Below, piece by piece: positions 17,434 to 27,877 of a DNA stretch of 64,000 bases. The position numbers and the translations under genes were made by a program. The notes beneath the pieces are model-generated. The model made no database searches, was not told where the DNA came from, and saw nothing but the letters and a program-made list of their open reading frames with translations. This DNA is from Micromonospora sp. PLK6-60 (lineage in GTDB: Bacteria; Actinomycetota; Actinomycetes; Mycobacteriales; Micromonosporaceae): NCBI RefSeq assembly GCF_019890675.1, contig NZ_JAIOAA010000003.1, positions 558,001-622,000 on the forward strand, given 5' to 3'. How positions within the stretch are numbered: the first letter of the stretch is position 1; each line of letters starts with the position of its first letter.

Positions 17434-20400
17434 GAATGCTCCTCGCCTCGGGCGCCGCGGATCCAGGACGACATCAGCTCGATCAGCTCGTCCAGGTCCA
17501 CCGGCTTGGTGATGTAGTCGCTGCCACCGGCCGCGAGCGCGGACTCGCGGTCGCCGGGCATCGCCTTCGCGGTGAGGAAGACGATCGGCAGGTCGGCGAA
17601 GCGGTGGTTGCGCCGGATCTGCCGGGTGGTCTCGTAGCCGTCCTGGTCCGGCATCATCGCGTCCATCAACACGATGTCCACCTCCGGATGCTCGGCCAGC
17701 AGGCGAACGCCGTCCGCCCCGTTGTCCGAGTACAACACGGTCATACCGTGCAGTTCCAATGCGGAGGTCAGCGCGAACACGTTCCGCACGTCGTCGTCCA
17801 CGATCAGCACGGTCGCCCCGTCGAGCTGCCGGGTGGCCGGCGCCTCCGGCCGCTCGTGCAGCAGCTCCACCGGCGGCATCAGCAACGACGACGGCAGACC
17901 GGCCCGCTGCGGGGACGGCGGCTGCGGCGCCACCACCGCGTCCGGGGCCAACACGTCGGGTACGAACAGGGTGAACGTCGAGCCCTGGCCGGGTTCGGAG
18001 GTGACCGCGATCGTGCCGCCGAGGAGGCGGGCCAGGTCCCGGCTGATGGACAGCCCCAGCCCGGTGCCCCCGTACCGGCGGCTGGTGGTGCCGTCGGCCT
18101 GCTGGAACGCCTCGAAGATCAGCGACAGCTTGTCGTCGGAGATGCCGATACCGGTGTCGATCACGGTGAACGCGATGACCTGCCGGGCGTTGATCAGCGC
18201 CGGCACGTCGAAGACCGCGTGCGGCGGTGCCGGCGCGATCCGCAGGGTCACCGCGCCCTGGTCGGTGAACTTCACCGCGTTGGAGAGCAGGTTGCGCAGG
18301 ATCTGCTGCAACCGCTGCGCGTCGGTGACCAACGCCGGCGGCAGCTCCGGGGCCAGCCGTACCTGAAGGTCCAGGCCCTTCTCCTCGGCCTGCGGGACGA
18401 ACGCCTGCTCGACGTAGCCGCGGATCTCGTCGAACCGCACGTCGGTCGGCTCGACGTCCATCCGGCCGGCCTCGATCTTGGACAGGTCCAGGATGTCGTC
18501 GATCAGGGAGAGCAGGTCCGAGCCGGCGCCGTGGATGGTCCGGGCGAACTCGATCTGCTTCGGCGTGAGGTTGCGCTCCGAGTTCTCGGCCAGCAGCCGG
18601 GCCAGCAGCAGCAGCGAGTTCAGCGGCGTACGCAGCTCGTGGCTCATGTTGGCCAGGAACTCCGACTTGTACGCCGAGGCCCGGGTGAGCTGCTGGGCCT
18701 TCTCCTCCAGGCCGAGCCGGGCCAGCTCGATCTCCCGGTTCTTGGTCTCGATGTTGCCCTTCTGCTCGGAGAGCAGTTGGGCCTTGTCCTCCAGCTCGGC
18801 GTTGGTGCGCTGCAACTCGGCCGACTGCTCCTGCAACTCGTGCGCGAGCCGCTGCGACTGGGCCAGCAGTTCCTCGGTGCGCCGGTTGGCCTGGATGGTG
18901 TTGACCGCGACGCCGATGGTCAGCACCAGCCGCTCCAGGAAGGACAGGTGCAGCTCGGAGAAGGTGGCCACCCCGGCGAACTCGATCACGCCGAGCAGCT
19001 CCCCCTCGAAGAGCACCGGCAGCACCACCAGGTCCGCCGGGGGCGTCTCGGCCAGCCCGGAGCGCAGCACCAGCCGGCCGTCCGGCTGGGCCTTGACCCG
19101 GATGGTCCGGCGGGAGAGCGCGGCCTGCCCGACCAGCCCCTCACCCGGCCCGAACGTGACGTCGTGGCCGCGGGCCACGTACCCGTAGGAGGCGGTGAGC
19201 CGCAGCCGCACGCTGCCGTCGGAGCTGTCCGCCAGGAAGAACGCGCCGAGCTGCGCGTCGACCAGCGGGGTCACCTCCATCATGATCATGCGGCACACCT
19301 CGCCCAGGTCCCGCTGGCCCTGGAGCAGGCCGCCGATGCGGGCCAGGTTGGAGTCCAGCCAGCCCTGCTCGGCGTTCTTCTTTGTCGTCTCCCGGAGGGT
19401 GACGATCATCTGGTTGATGTTGTCCTTCAGCTCGGCGACCTCGCCCTGCGCCTTCACCGCGATCCGCTGGGTCAGGTCGCCCCGGGTCACCGAGGTGGAC
19501 ACCTGGGAGATCGCGCGCAGCTGGGTGGTCAGCGTCGAGGCGAGCTGGTTGACGTTCTCGGTGAGGTCCCGCCAGGTGCCGGAGACCCCCTTCACCTGGG
19601 CCTGACCGCCCAGCTTGCCCTCGATGCCGACCTCGCGGGCCACCCGGGTCACCTCGTCGGCGAACGACGAGAGCTGGTCGACCATCGTGTTGACGGTGTT
19701 CTTCAGCTCCAGGATCTCGCCCTGCGCGTCCACGGTGATCTTCTGGCTCAGGTCACCCTTGGCCACCGCCGTGGTCACCGAGGCGATGTTGCGCACCTGC
19801 GACGTCAGGTTCGACGCCATCGAGTTCACGTTGCCGGTCAGGTCCCGCCAGGTGCCCGAGACCCCCTTCACCTGGGCCTGACCGCCCAGCTTGCCCTCCG
19901 TACCCACCTCGCGGGCCACCCGGGTCACCTCGTCGGCGAACGACGACAGCTGGTCGACCATCGTGTTCACCGTCGACTTCAGCTCCAGGATCTCGCCCCG
20001 GGCATCCACCGTGATCTTCTGCGACAGGTCACCCTTGGCCACCGCGGTGGAGACCTGCGCGATGTTGCGCACCTGGGCGGTCAGGTTCGAGGCCATCGAG
20101 TTGACGTTGTCGGTCAGGTCGCGCCAGGTGCCGGCCACGCCGCGCACCTGGGCCTGGCCGCCGAGCTTGCCCTCCGTACCCACCTCGCGGGCCACCCGGG
20201 TCACCTCGTCGGCGAACGACGACAACTGGTCGACCATCGTGTTCACCGTCGACTTCAGCTCCAGGATCTCGCCCCGGGCATCCACCGTGATCTTCTGCGA
20301 CAGGTCACCCTTGGCCACCGCCGTGGTCACCGAGGCGATGTTGCGCACCTGCGACGTCAGGTTCGACGCCATCGAGTTCACGTTGTCGGTGAGGTCCCGC

Positions 20401-21803
20401 CAGGTGCCGGAGACCCCCTTCACCTGGGCCTGACCGCCCAGCTTGCCCTCGGTGCCCACCTCGCGGGCCACCCGGGTCACCTCGTCGGCGAACGACGAGA
20501 GCTGGTCCACCATCGTGTTGACGGTGTTCTTCAGCTCCAGGATCTCGCCCTGCGCGTCCACGGTGATCTTCTGGCTCAGGTCACCCTTCGCCACGGCGGT
20601 GGAGACCTGGGAGATGTTGCGTACCTGGCTGGTCAGGTTGCCGGCGAGCTGGTTGACGTTCTCGGTGAGGTCGCGCCAGGTGCCGGACACCCCGCGGACC
20701 TGGGCCTGACCGCCCAGCTTGCCCTCGATGCCCACCTCGCGGGCCACCCGGGTCACCTCGTCGGCGAACGACGAGAGCTGGTCGACCATCGTGTTGACGG
20801 TGTCCTTCAGCTCCAGGATCTCACCCTGCGCGGCCACCGTGATCTTCTGCGACAGGTCACCCCGGGCGACCGCCGTGGAGACCTGCGCGATGTTGCGCAC
20901 CTGGGCGGTCAGGTTCGACGCCATCGAGTTGACGCTGTCGGTCAGGTCCTTCCAGGTGCCGGCCACGTTCGGCACGTCCGCCTGGCCGCCCAGCTTGCCC
21001 TCGGTGCCCACCTCGCGGGCCACCCGGGTGACCTGCTCGGCGAAGAGGCGCAGGGTGTCGGTAAGCGAGTTCATCGTGTCGGCCAGCTCGGCGACCTCGC
21101 CCCGGGCGCCCACGGTGATCTTCTGGCTCAGGTCGCCCCGGGCCACCGCCGTCGCCACCTGCGAGATCGACCGCACCTGGCCGGTCAGGTTCGACGCCAT
21201 GGTGTTCACCGAGTCGGTGAGGTCCTTCCAGGTGCCGGCCACCCCGCGCACGTCCGCCTGACCGCCCAGCTTGCCCTCGGTGCCCACCTCCCGGGCCACC
21301 CGGGTCACCTCGTTGGAGAAGGAGGAGAGCTGCCCGACCATGGTGTTCACGGTGCGGCCGATGCGCAGGTACTCACCGCGCAGCGGGCGACCGTCGATCT
21401 CCAGCGCCATGTGCTGGGAGAGGTCGCCGTCGGCGACCGCCACGATCACCCGGGCGATCTCGGTGGTCGGCCGGCCCAGGTCGTCGATCAGCGAGTTGAT
21501 CGCCCGCTGCCCCTCCGCCCACGCGCCCTCCAGCCCCTCCTCGTCGAGGCGTTCGGTCAGCCGGCCGTCCCGACCCACGATCCGGCTGATCCGGCGCAGG
21601 TCGAGGTGCTGCCGCTCCTGGAGCGCGACCACCTCGTTAAAGGCGTCCGCGACCTCCCCGGCCGCGCCCGCCCGGCGCGGCAACCGGACCTTCAGGTCGC
21701 CACCGCGCACCCGGCGCAGGGCCTGCGCCAACTCCGCGAGCATCACCTCGTGGTCTGAAGCGGACGAATCCGCGGCTACCGAATGTTTCGCCGTGGTCAT
21801 CAT
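17430..21803 (-). CDS. Poly-HAMP hybrid histidine kinase (Nik1/Os-1-like layout)
   Basis: 1457 residues. After an N-terminal HAMP unit come seven tandem 92-residue repeats at about 165-810, each starting VTRVAREVG(T/I)EGKLGGQA and containing AVA(K/R)[13 protein letters not shown] domain follows at about 830-960, then a coiled coil, HisKA with the His box [12 protein letters not shown] near 1055, HATPase ([25 protein letters not shown]) and a C-terminal receiver domain ([14 protein letters not shown] near 1378). No membrane helix is seen, so it is probably cytoplasmic. The layout matches fungal group III kinases that sense osmotic stress. An ATG pair at 21800-21803 leaves the start uncertain by one residue. 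It is co-transcribed with the receiver gene. Confidence 0.93.
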   Translation of the reverse strand: MMTTAKHSVAADSSASDHEVMLAELAQALRRVRGGDLKVRLPRRAGAAGEVADAFNEVVALQERQHLDLRRISRIVGRDGRLTERLDEEGLEGAWAEGQRAINSLIDDLGRPTTEIARVIVAVADGDLSQHMALEIDGRPLRGEYLRIGRTVNTMVGQLSSFSNEVTRVAREVGTEGKLGGQADVRGVAGTWKDLTDSVNTMASNLTGQVRSISQVATAVARGDLSQKITVGARGEVAELADTMNSLTDTLRLFAEQVTRVAREVGTEGKLGGQADVPNVAGTWKDLTDSVNSMASNLTAQVRNIAQVSTAVARGDLSQKITVAAQGEILELKDTVNTMVDQLSSFADEVTRVAREVGIEGKLGGQAQVRGVSGTWRDLTENVNQLAGNLTSQVRNISQVSTAVAKGDLSQKITVDAQGEILELKNTVNTMVDQLSSFADEVTRVAREVGTEGKLGGQAQVKGVSGTWRDLTDNVNSMASNLTSQVRNIASVTTAVAKGDLSQKITVDARGEILELKSTVNTMVDQLSSFADEVTRVAREVGTEGKLGGQAQVRGVAGTWRDLTDNVNSMASNLTAQVRNIAQVSTAVAKGDLSQKITVDARGEILELKSTVNTMVDQLSSFADEVTRVAREVGTEGKLGGQAQVKGVSGTWRDLTGNVNSMASNLTSQVRNIASVTTAVAKGDLSQKITVDAQGEILELKNTVNTMVDQLSSFADEVTRVAREVGIEGKLGGQAQVKGVSGTWRDLTENVNQLASTLTTQLRAISQVSTSVTRGDLTQRIAVKAQGEVAELKDNINQMIVTLRETTKKNAEQGWLDSNLARIGGLLQGQRDLGEVCRMIMMEVTPLVDAQLGAFFLADSSDGSVRLRLTASYGYVARGHDVTFGPGEGLVGQAALSRRTIRVKAQPDGRLVLRSGLAETPPADLVVLPVLFEGELLGVIEFAGVATFSELHLSFLERLVLTIGVAVNTIQANRRTEELLAQSQRLAHELQEQSAELQRTNAELEDKAQLLSEQKGNIETKNREIELARLGLEEKAQQLTRASAYKSEFLANMSHELRTPLNSLLLLARLLAENSERNLTPKQIEFARTIHGAGSDLLSLIDDILDLSKIEAGRMDVEPTDVRFDEIRGYVEQAFVPQAEEKGLDLQVRLAPELPPALVTDAQRLQQILRNLLSNAVKFTDQGAVTLRIAPAPPHAVFDVPALINARQVIAFTVIDTGIGISDDKLSLIFEAFQQADGTTSRRYGGTGLGLSISRDLARLLGGTIAVTSEPGQGSTFTLFVPDVLAPDAVVAPQPPSPQRAGLPSSLLMPPVELLHERPEAPATRQLDGATVLIVDDDVRNVFALTSALELHGMTVLYSDNGADGVRLLAEHPEVDIVLMDAMMPDQDGYETTRQIRRNHRFADLPIVFLTAKAMPGDRESALAAGGSDYITKPVDLDELIELMSSWIRGARGEEHS
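19378..21311 (-). repeat. Seven tandem 276-bp coding repeats (HAMP units)
   Basis: Seven units of 276 bp encode the 92-residue HAMP repeats of the hybrid kinase. Units 3-6 are close to identical at the DNA level, units 4 and 6 most of all, while the two outer units on each side are more diverged. This pattern suggests recent homogenisation or unit duplication in the centre. Confidence 0.88.
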
Positions 21804-22133
21804 TCCTCGCTCAGCTCGGGGCTCCCGGGTCGGGCCAGACCGCAGGCCATCCCATCATTGTGCCCGCGCCCGCGTCCATGCCAGGCCGGCCGCCGGCTCG
21901 CCACGCCCGGCGGGTCGCCCGTCCGCCCTGCTCACCGGGACCGCGCCGGCGCTCGCCGGCCCGCCGCACGGCGGGGCCGGCGAGGTGCGACATGCCGCAC
22001 TTTGGGCCATCACCTGGCCGTGATAGCCCAACATGCCGCAGGCGGGGACACGCGCGGCGGCGGCACGCCGGGCCCGCCGACCGGCCGGCGCGGGCGGGTT
22101 GGCACCGGGCGGGCGACGGTGGAGGATACGGGG
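21804..22133. other. 330-bp divergent promoter region with hairpin
   Basis: No gene is seen. At 22002-22031 lies an inverted repeat TTGGGC(C/T)ATCAC with a 6-base loop and 12-base arms (one mismatch). It is flanked on both sides by the same decamer ACATGCCGCA (21990-21999 and 22031-22040). This is a likely regulatory site for one or both of the divergent signalling genes. A related CGACATGCCGCA occurs at 42822. Confidence 0.55.
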
Positions 22134-24197
22134 ATGCCAGCGGAGCCGGGGGCCGCGCAGAGGAACGGCCCGGAGGAGCACGTGCGGCGCGTCCGCCTCC
22201 CCGCCGACCGGCGTACGCCCGCCGCCGCGCGCGCCCTGGTCCGCTCCGTGCTGACCGAGGCGCACCTCGACGAGCTGCTCAACGAGGCGCTGCTGCTCAC
22301 CACCGAGCTGTCCACCAACGCGGTCGAGCACGCCCGGACCGAGCTGGACATCGAGGTCCTCGCGGACGGCGTCGGGCTGACCGTCACGGTCAGTGACTTC
22401 GCCGGTGGGCCGGTGGAGGAGCTGGTCGTCGGGGTGCGCAACGACTCCGCCGAGATCGGCGAGGTGGCCGAGCGCGGCCGGGGGCTGCTCCTGGTCGACC
22501 ACTTCGCCAGCCGCTGGGGGACCACGTACCAGCCGACCGGCAAGGGGGTGTGGTTCCGACTCGACCGGTCCGACCCCCGCCCGGCCGACACCGTGGCGCA
22601 TTTCCGGCCCGGGAGCGGGAACGGCGGGCAGGTGGAGAGCTCGACGCCCAGCGCGGCCGCGATGCACGAGCTGATGCAGGCCAGCCCCGACCCGTACGCC
22701 GACGATCCGCTGCCCGACTTCGCCGCCGACCTGCTCGGTCGGCTCGCCGAGATGGTGGGCGCGGCCGGTGGCACGGTCCGGCTGGACCGGGGCGACGGGC
22801 AGGGCACCCAGACGCTGGCCCGGTACGGCCGGCAGCCCCGCCCCGGCAACGAGCTGCTCCGGGTCCGGCTGGCCGTGCACCGGCCGTACGCCGGCGAGCT
22901 GGAGCTGGACGCGGCGCCGAGCGCGTACGCGCAGCCGCTCGCCATGCTGGTCGGCGAGCGGCTCTCCCTGCACCTGGAGAACGACCGGCTGCGCCGGGCG
23001 GACGTCCGGCGGCAGGCCTGGCTCACCTTCCTGGCCGAGGCCAGCGAGCTGCTGGCCCAGTCGCTGGACGTCGAGCTGACCATGGCGCTCATCCCGCAGC
23101 TGGTGGTGCCCCGGCTCGGGCAGTGGTGCGCGGTGCACACCACCGACGAGTGGGGCCGGCTCAAGCTCGCCGCGGCCACCCACGCCGACGAGTCGGTGCT
23201 GCCCCAGCTGGACCAGGCGTTGCGCGCCACCGGCCCGGACTCGGTGCACGCCCGGCTGCGGGAGGCGTCCCGCAGCGCCGCCCAGATGCCGCTGGGCGCG
23301 CCGATGGAGGGCTTCGCCGTCCCGCTGATCGCCCGCGGCCAGCGGCTCGGCACCCTCGCGGTGGGCCGGCACCAGCGGCACCGGCACGACCCGGACGAGA
23401 TCGCCGTGCTGGAGGACGTGGCCCGCCGCGCCGCGCTGGCCATCGAGAACGCCCGGATCCACGCCGAGCGCCGGCGGGTCGCGCAGACCCTGCAGAAGTC
23501 CCTGCTGCCGCCGGTGCTGCCGGTGATCGAGGGGATCGGCTTCGCCGCCGAGTACGTGCCGACCGGCGACGACGCCGAGGTCGGCGGCGACTTCTACGAC
23601 GTGCTGCCGCTGCCGGACGGCCGGTGGCTGGTGGTGATCGGTGACGTCTCCGGCAAGGGCGTGCAGGCGGCGGCCGTCACCGGGCTGGTCCGGGACGTGA
23701 TCCGGGTGCTGGCCGGCGACGGCAAGCCGCTGCCCGAGGTGCTCACCCGGCTCAACGAGACCCTGGTGGAACGCGGTGGCGGGCGCTACTGCACGCTGGC
23801 GCTGGCGGCGGTCGCCCCCGGCGAGGGCGACCAGCTCGACGTCTCGCTGCACCTGGCCGGCCACGACCGGCCGGTGCTGCTGCGCGGCGGGGGTGGCGCG
23901 GCCTTCACCGGCACCGGCGGCACCGCGCTCGGCCTGCTCGACTCGATCGCCACCCCGACCCTCGACTTCCCGCTCGACCCGGGCGACGCGCTGGTGTTCT
24001 ATACCGACGGGGTGACCGAGCGGCGGCGCGGCCGGGAGCTGTTCGGCACCGACCGGCTGCGCGACGCCGCCGCCCCGCTGGCCGGATATTCCGCCGACGT
24101 GATCGCCGCCCGGCTCCGGGCCACCGCGATCAACTTCTCGGTGGAGGCGCCCCGGGACGACATCGCGGTGCTGGTGCTGCGCAACGACGCGCTCTGA
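22134..24197 (+). CDS. RsbW-like kinase - GAF - SpoIIE/RsbU phosphatase
   Basis: 687 residues. An anti-sigma-type HATPase domain comes first, at about 15-140 (LLTTELSTNAVEHARTELDI, RGRGLLLVDHFASRWG). A GAF domain follows at about 260-450 (VLEDVARRAALAIENARIHA at its end), then a PP2C-type SpoIIE domain at about 460-687 (EVGGDFYDVLPLP, VVIGDVSGKG, VFYTDGVTERR). Such proteins can both phosphorylate and dephosphorylate STAS antagonists. ATG 22134 follows GGTGGAGGA. It is divergent from the poly-HAMP kinase. Likely partners are the STAS proteins at 13463 and 39787, but this is inference. Confidence 0.9.
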   Translation: MPAEPGAAQRNGPEEHVRRVRLPADRRTPAAARALVRSVLTEAHLDELLNEALLLTTELSTNAVEHARTELDIEVLADGVGLTVTVSDFAGGPVEELVVGVRNDSAEIGEVAERGRGLLLVDHFASRWGTTYQPTGKGVWFRLDRSDPRPADTVAHFRPGSGNGGQVESSTPSAAAMHELMQASPDPYADDPLPDFAADLLGRLAEMVGAAGGTVRLDRGDGQGTQTLARYGRQPRPGNELLRVRLAVHRPYAGELELDAAPSAYAQPLAMLVGERLSLHLENDRLRRADVRRQAWLTFLAEASELLAQSLDVELTMALIPQLVVPRLGQWCAVHTTDEWGRLKLAAATHADESVLPQLDQALRATGPDSVHARLREASRSAAQMPLGAPMEGFAVPLIARGQRLGTLAVGRHQRHRHDPDEIAVLEDVARRAALAIENARIHAERRRVAQTLQKSLLPPVLPVIEGIGFAAEYVPTGDDAEVGGDFYDVLPLPDGRWLVVIGDVSGKGVQAAAVTGLVRDVIRVLAGDGKPLPEVLTRLNETLVERGGGRYCTLALAAVAPGEGDQLDVSLHLAGHDRPVLLRGGGGAAFTGTGGTALGLLDSIATPTLDFPLDPGDALVFYTDGVTERRRGRELFGTDRLRDAAAPLAGYSADVIAARLRATAINFSVEAPRDDIAVLVLRNDAL

Positions 24198-24199
24198 GA

Positions 24200-24227
24200 G
24201 CAGTCACCCGACTCGCCGGGTGACTGC
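24200..24227 (+). terminator. Terminator hairpin after the phosphatase gene
   Basis: Perfect 11-bp arms GCAGTCACCCG / CGGGTGACTGC with a 6-base loop begin two bases after the stop codon. There is no T-tract, as is usual in actinomycetes. Confidence 0.8.
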
Positions 24228-24231
24228 CCTG

Positions 24232-24270
24232 ACGGGCATGTTCAGCCTCCCTCACGGGCATGTTCAGCCT
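24232..24270. repeat. Direct repeat ACGGGCATGTTCAGCCT
   Basis: Two exact 17-base copies, at 24232-24248 and 24254-24270, lie in the gap between convergent genes. No function is apparent. Confidence 0.7.
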
Positions 24271-24312
24271 CGCGGAGACCGCCGACCCCGGGCGGTCCAG
24301 GACAGGGCCTGG

Positions 24313-25689
24313 CTACAGGCCGCCCGGCAGCCGCCCGGGGGCCAACCGGCGGTGCGGGTCGAGGTGCTCCTTCGCGGCGCGCAGCCGGGGGATCACCGCC
24401 GCCTCGCCCCACACGTCGACGGCCTGCCGGACCGCCGGCGGCGCCGAGAGCACCACGCACCGGCCCCGGCGGGCCAGCAGCACCCCCCGCACGGCGGCGA
24501 GGATCGCGCCGACCCGCTCGGCGGGCAGCGAACCGGGCAGGGCCGCGTGCACCACGCCCAGGCCGGCCGAGCCACGCACCGGGACGGGCCCGCCGGCGGC
24601 GTCGCGGAGCGCGTAGACCGCGGCGTGCAGGTCGCCGATCGGCACCTCGACCCGCAGCGCGGTGTCGCCCGGGGCGAACGGGTAGCGCCGCCACCAGTCC
24701 GGGGCCGAGTGGGCCACGGTCGCGTCCCCCTCGACCAGGGCGACCAGCCGCTCGGCGCGCTCGGTGACCTCGGCCGGGCCGCCCTCCAGGAGCACGGCCA
24801 GCGTGCCGGCGCCGCCCCGGGCGGCGGCCGGGTCCCGCCGCCGGCCGGCCGCCGACGGGTGGTTGGCCATCGCGGCGGCGCGGGACGGGTGCACCGGTCG
24901 CCGGGCCCGGGAGCCGGCCGTGGGGAGATCCAGCTCGATCGCCGCCGGGTCGAGGCGGGCGGCGAGGACCGCCCGGACCAGGTCGTGCACCTCCAGCGGC
25001 GTCCACACCGGACGGGACACCCAGACCCGGCTGGCCGGCAGGGCCTGCACCCGCAGGGTGGCCGAGACGAGCACCCCCAGCCCGCCCTGGGAACCGCAGA
25101 GCAGCCGGCCCAGCTCCAGCCCGACCGGTGGCGCGCCGCCGGTCGCCTCGGCCGCGCCGGCCCCGACCAGCTCGCCGTCGGCGTTCAGCCAGCGCAGGCC
25201 GACCAGTTGCTCGCAGGCGGTGCCGTGCCGCAGCCGCAACGGGCCGGCCTCGTCGGCGGCGAGCACCCCGCCCAGGGTGGCGCCCGGCGACGGCGGGTCG
25301 AGCGGGAGCCGCCGGCCGGTGCGCTCCAGGGCGGACTGCACCGCGCGCAGCGGCGTGCCGGCGCCGATCTCGGTCACCGGCGAGCCGGTGGACTGGTGCC
25401 CGAGCCCGGCGAGCCGGCCGGTGTCGAGCATGATGTCGACCCGGGCCGGCGCCGCACCCCAGTCGATCTTGGTGCCGGCGCCCCGGGGCACCACGGTCAG
25501 GTCGTGCCGGGCGGCCAGCCGCAACACCTCGGCCGCGGCGGCGGGCGCGCCGGGCACCGCCACCCAGCGCGCGGACCGGCCGGCGACCTCGTCGGCCGCC
25601 CCGGCGAAGCGGGCGAACGGCGGGCCACAGATCTCGGTCAACTTTCGGGTGATCTCCATCGCGCCGGTCGAACTCGCTGCAGCCGCCAT
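24313..25689 (-). CDS. FAD-binding (PCMH-type) oxidoreductase, GlcE-like
   Basis: 458 residues. The FAD-binding core at about 40-210 has VVPRGAGTKIDWG, the pyrophosphate loop PPSPGATLGGVLAADEAGPL and GSQGGLGVLVSATLRVQALP, as in glycolate oxidase subunit GlcE and D-lactate dehydrogenase families. The C-terminal DPHRRLAPGRLPGG is the usual end of these flavoproteins. The ATG at 25689 was chosen because a TACGAT -10 lies seven bases upstream, making it leaderless; MEITRK at 25659 is an alternative. A LexA-type box (25698-25713) overlaps this promoter, so the gene is probably DNA-damage inducible. Substrate unknown. Confidence 0.83.
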   Translation of the reverse strand: MAAAASSTGAMEITRKLTEICGPPFARFAGAADEVAGRSARWVAVPGAPAAAAEVLRLAARHDLTVVPRGAGTKIDWGAAPARVDIMLDTGRLAGLGHQSTGSPVTEIGAGTPLRAVQSALERTGRRLPLDPPSPGATLGGVLAADEAGPLRLRHGTACEQLVGLRWLNADGELVGAGAAEATGGAPPVGLELGRLLCGSQGGLGVLVSATLRVQALPASRVWVSRPVWTPLEVHDLVRAVLAARLDPAAIELDLPTAGSRARRPVHPSRAAAMANHPSAAGRRRDPAAARGGAGTLAVLLEGGPAEVTERAERLVALVEGDATVAHSAPDWWRRYPFAPGDTALRVEVPIGDLHAAVYALRDAAGGPVPVRGSAGLGVVHAALPGSLPAERVGAILAAVRGVLLARRGRCVVLSAPPAVRQAVDVWGEAAVIPRLRAAKEHLDPHRRLAPGRLPGGL

Positions 25690-25697
25690 GGCGGCTA

Positions 25698-25713
25698 TCG
25701 TACACATGTTCGA
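25698..25713. promoter_or_regulatory. lexA box: LexA (SOS) box
   Basis: TCGTACACATGTTCGA; read on the minus strand it is TCGAACATGTGTACGA, one base off the actinobacterial SOS consensus TCGAAC-N4-GTTCGA. It overlaps the -10 region of the flavoprotein gene. An identical 16-mer stands at 42897. Confidence 0.75.
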
Positions 25714-25774
25714 ACGAAACGTGGCGGCGGCCGACGCTGGATCGGCGGCGGCGGGCGGCCGGTAACGTGGCGCC

Positions 25775-27877
25775 GTGACCACCGAGACTCCCGACCACGC
25801 CGGCCCGGCGCCGGTCGCCAGGCGCGTCCCCACCGAGCGCACCCACCACGGCGACACGGTCGTCGACGAGTACGCCTGGCTCGCCGCCAAGGACGACCCG
25901 GCGACCATCGCCCACCTCACCGCCGAGAACGCGTACACCGAGGCCCGCACCGCGCACCTGGCGGCGCTGCGCGAGGAGCTGTTCGAGGAGACCCGGCGGC
26001 GCACCCAGGAGACGGACCTCTCGGTGCCCACCCGCAAGGGCGGCCACTGGTACTACACCCGCACGGTCGAGGGCCAGCAGTACGGCGTGCACTGCCGCCG
26101 GGCGGTCCGCGACGGCGAGACGGACCCGCCGATGAGCACCGACGGCGCGCCCCTCGACGGCGAGGAGGTGCTGCTCGACGGCAACCTGCTCGCCGAGGGC
26201 CACGACTTCTTCGCGCTCGGCGCGTTCGACGTCAGCCCCGACGGCCGCTGGCTGGCATACTCCACCGACTTCACCGGCGACGAGCGGTTCACCCTGCGGA
26301 TCAAGGACCTGAGCACCGGTGAGCTGCTCCCCGACGAGGTGCCCGACTCCTTCTACGGCACCGCCTGGTCCACCGACGCGTCGGTGCTCTGCTATGTCAC
26401 CGTCGACGAGACGTGGCGCCCCAACCGGGTGTGGCGGCACACCGTGGGCACCCCGTCGAGCGAGGACGTGGTGGTCCACGCCGAGGACGACGAGCGGTTC
26501 TGGGTCGGCGTCGAGCTGACCCGCTCCGAGCGGTTCATCCTCATCGACATCCACAGCAAGATCACCAGCGAGGTCCGGGTCATCCCGGCCGGCAACCCCA
26601 CCGGCGAACCCGCGGTGATCGCCCCGCGCCGGCAGGGCGTCGAGTACGCGGTGGAGCACCACGGCCACCGCTTCCTGATCCTGCACAACGACGGCGCCGA
26701 GGACTTCGCCCTGGCCTGGACCTCGGCCGACGCGCCGGGCGAATGGGTGCCGCTGATCGCGCACTCCCCCGGCACCCGGCTGGAGGCCGTCGACGCGTTC
26801 GAGAACTACCTGGTCGTCTCCCTGCGCGCCAACGGGCTGACCGGGCTGCGGGTGCTGCCTGTCGGCGGCGGCGACGGCTGGGACATCGACTTCCCCGAGC
26901 CGATCTACAGCGTCGGGCTGGACGCCAACCCGGAATACCGCACCGGCTCGGTCCGGCTGCGCTACACCTCGCTGGTCACCCCCGACTCCGTCTACGACTA
27001 CGACCTGGTCACCCGGGAGCTGGTGCTGCGCCGGCAGCGGCCGGTCCGCCCCGGGCCGGACGGTCGACCGTACGACCCGGCCGACTACGAGCAGCACCGG
27101 GACTGGGCCGTCGCCGACGACGGCACCCGGGTGCCCATCTCGCTGGTCTGCCGCCGGGGCACCCCGCGCGACGGCACCGCCCCCGCCGTCCTCTACGGCT
27201 ACGGCTCGTACGAGGCAAGCATGGACCCCTGGTTCTCCATCGCCCGGCTGTCGCTGCTGGACCGGGGCGTCGTTTTCGCCGTCGCGCACATCCGCGGCGG
27301 CGGCGAGCTGGGCCGGCGCTGGTACGACCAGGGCAAGCTGCTGGCCAAGAAGAACACCTTCACCGACTTCGTGGCCTGCGCCCGGCACCTGGTCAAGGCC
27401 GGCTGGACGGCGAGCGACCGGCTGGTCGCCCGGGGCGCGTCGGCCGGCGGCCTGCTGATGGGCGCGGTGGCCAACCTGGCCCCCGACGCGTTCGCCGGGA
27501 TCGTCGCGCAGGTGCCCTTCGTGGACGCCCTCACCACGATCCTCGACCCGTCGCTGCCGCTGACCGTCACCGAATGGGAGGAGTGGGGCAACCCGCTCGA
27601 CGACCCCGAGGTGTACGCGTACATGAAGTCGTACACGCCGTACGAGAACGTGACGGCCGTCGACTACCCGGCCATCCTCGCGGTGACCAGCCTGAACGAC
27701 ACCCGGGTGCTCTACCACGAGCCGGCCAAGTGGATCGCCCGGCTGCGCGCCGTCGCGCCGCAGGGCGACTACCTGCTCAAGACCGAGATGGGCGCCGGCC
27801 ACGGCGGCCCCAGCGGCCGCTACGACGCCTGGCGCGAGGAAGCCTTCATCAACGCCTGGACCCTCGACCGGGTGTAA
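25775..27877 (+). CDS. S9 family peptidase (prolyl oligopeptidase / oligopeptidase B type)
   Basis: 700 residues, full length for the family. An N-terminal beta-propeller is followed by an alpha/beta-hydrolase domain with catalytic Ser in RGASAGGLLMGAVANL, Asp in SLNDTRVLYHEPAKW and His in GAGHGGPSGRYDAW. There is no signal peptide, so it is a cytoplasmic peptidase of short peptides, probably cutting after basic residues or proline. GTG 25775 is preceded by TAACGT six bases upstream, suggesting a leaderless start. Its last codons and TAA (GTG TAA) are the first bases of copy 3 of the 59-bp element. Confidence 0.92.
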   Translation: MTTETPDHAGPAPVARRVPTERTHHGDTVVDEYAWLAAKDDPATIAHLTAENAYTEARTAHLAALREELFEETRRRTQETDLSVPTRKGGHWYYTRTVEGQQYGVHCRRAVRDGETDPPMSTDGAPLDGEEVLLDGNLLAEGHDFFALGAFDVSPDGRWLAYSTDFTGDERFTLRIKDLSTGELLPDEVPDSFYGTAWSTDASVLCYVTVDETWRPNRVWRHTVGTPSSEDVVVHAEDDERFWVGVELTRSERFILIDIHSKITSEVRVIPAGNPTGEPAVIAPRRQGVEYAVEHHGHRFLILHNDGAEDFALAWTSADAPGEWVPLIAHSPGTRLEAVDAFENYLVVSLRANGLTGLRVLPVGGGDGWDIDFPEPIYSVGLDANPEYRTGSVRLRYTSLVTPDSVYDYDLVTRELVLRRQRPVRPGPDGRPYDPADYEQHRDWAVADDGTRVPISLVCRRGTPRDGTAPAVLYGYGSYEASMDPWFSIARLSLLDRGVVFAVAHIRGGGELGRRWYDQGKLLAKKNTFTDFVACARHLVKAGWTASDRLVARGASAGGLLMGAVANLAPDAFAGIVAQVPFVDALTTILDPSLPLTVTEWEEWGNPLDDPEVYAYMKSYTPYENVTAVDYPAILAVTSLNDTRVLYHEPAKWIARLRAVAPQGDYLLKTEMGAGHGGPSGRYDAWREEAFINAWTLDRV

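Noticed and set aside
17436..21758. Open frame of 1440 codons on the plus strand opposite the poly-HAMP kinase
   Set aside because: It mirrors the third-position GC bias of the repeats on the other strand, has no recognisable domain and consists of His/Leu/Arg-rich low-complexity sequence.
24242..27802. 1186-codon minus-strand frame opposite the S9 peptidase and through the flavoprotein gene
   Set aside because: Low-complexity shadow of two real genes; the true minus-strand gene here is the flavoprotein in another frame.
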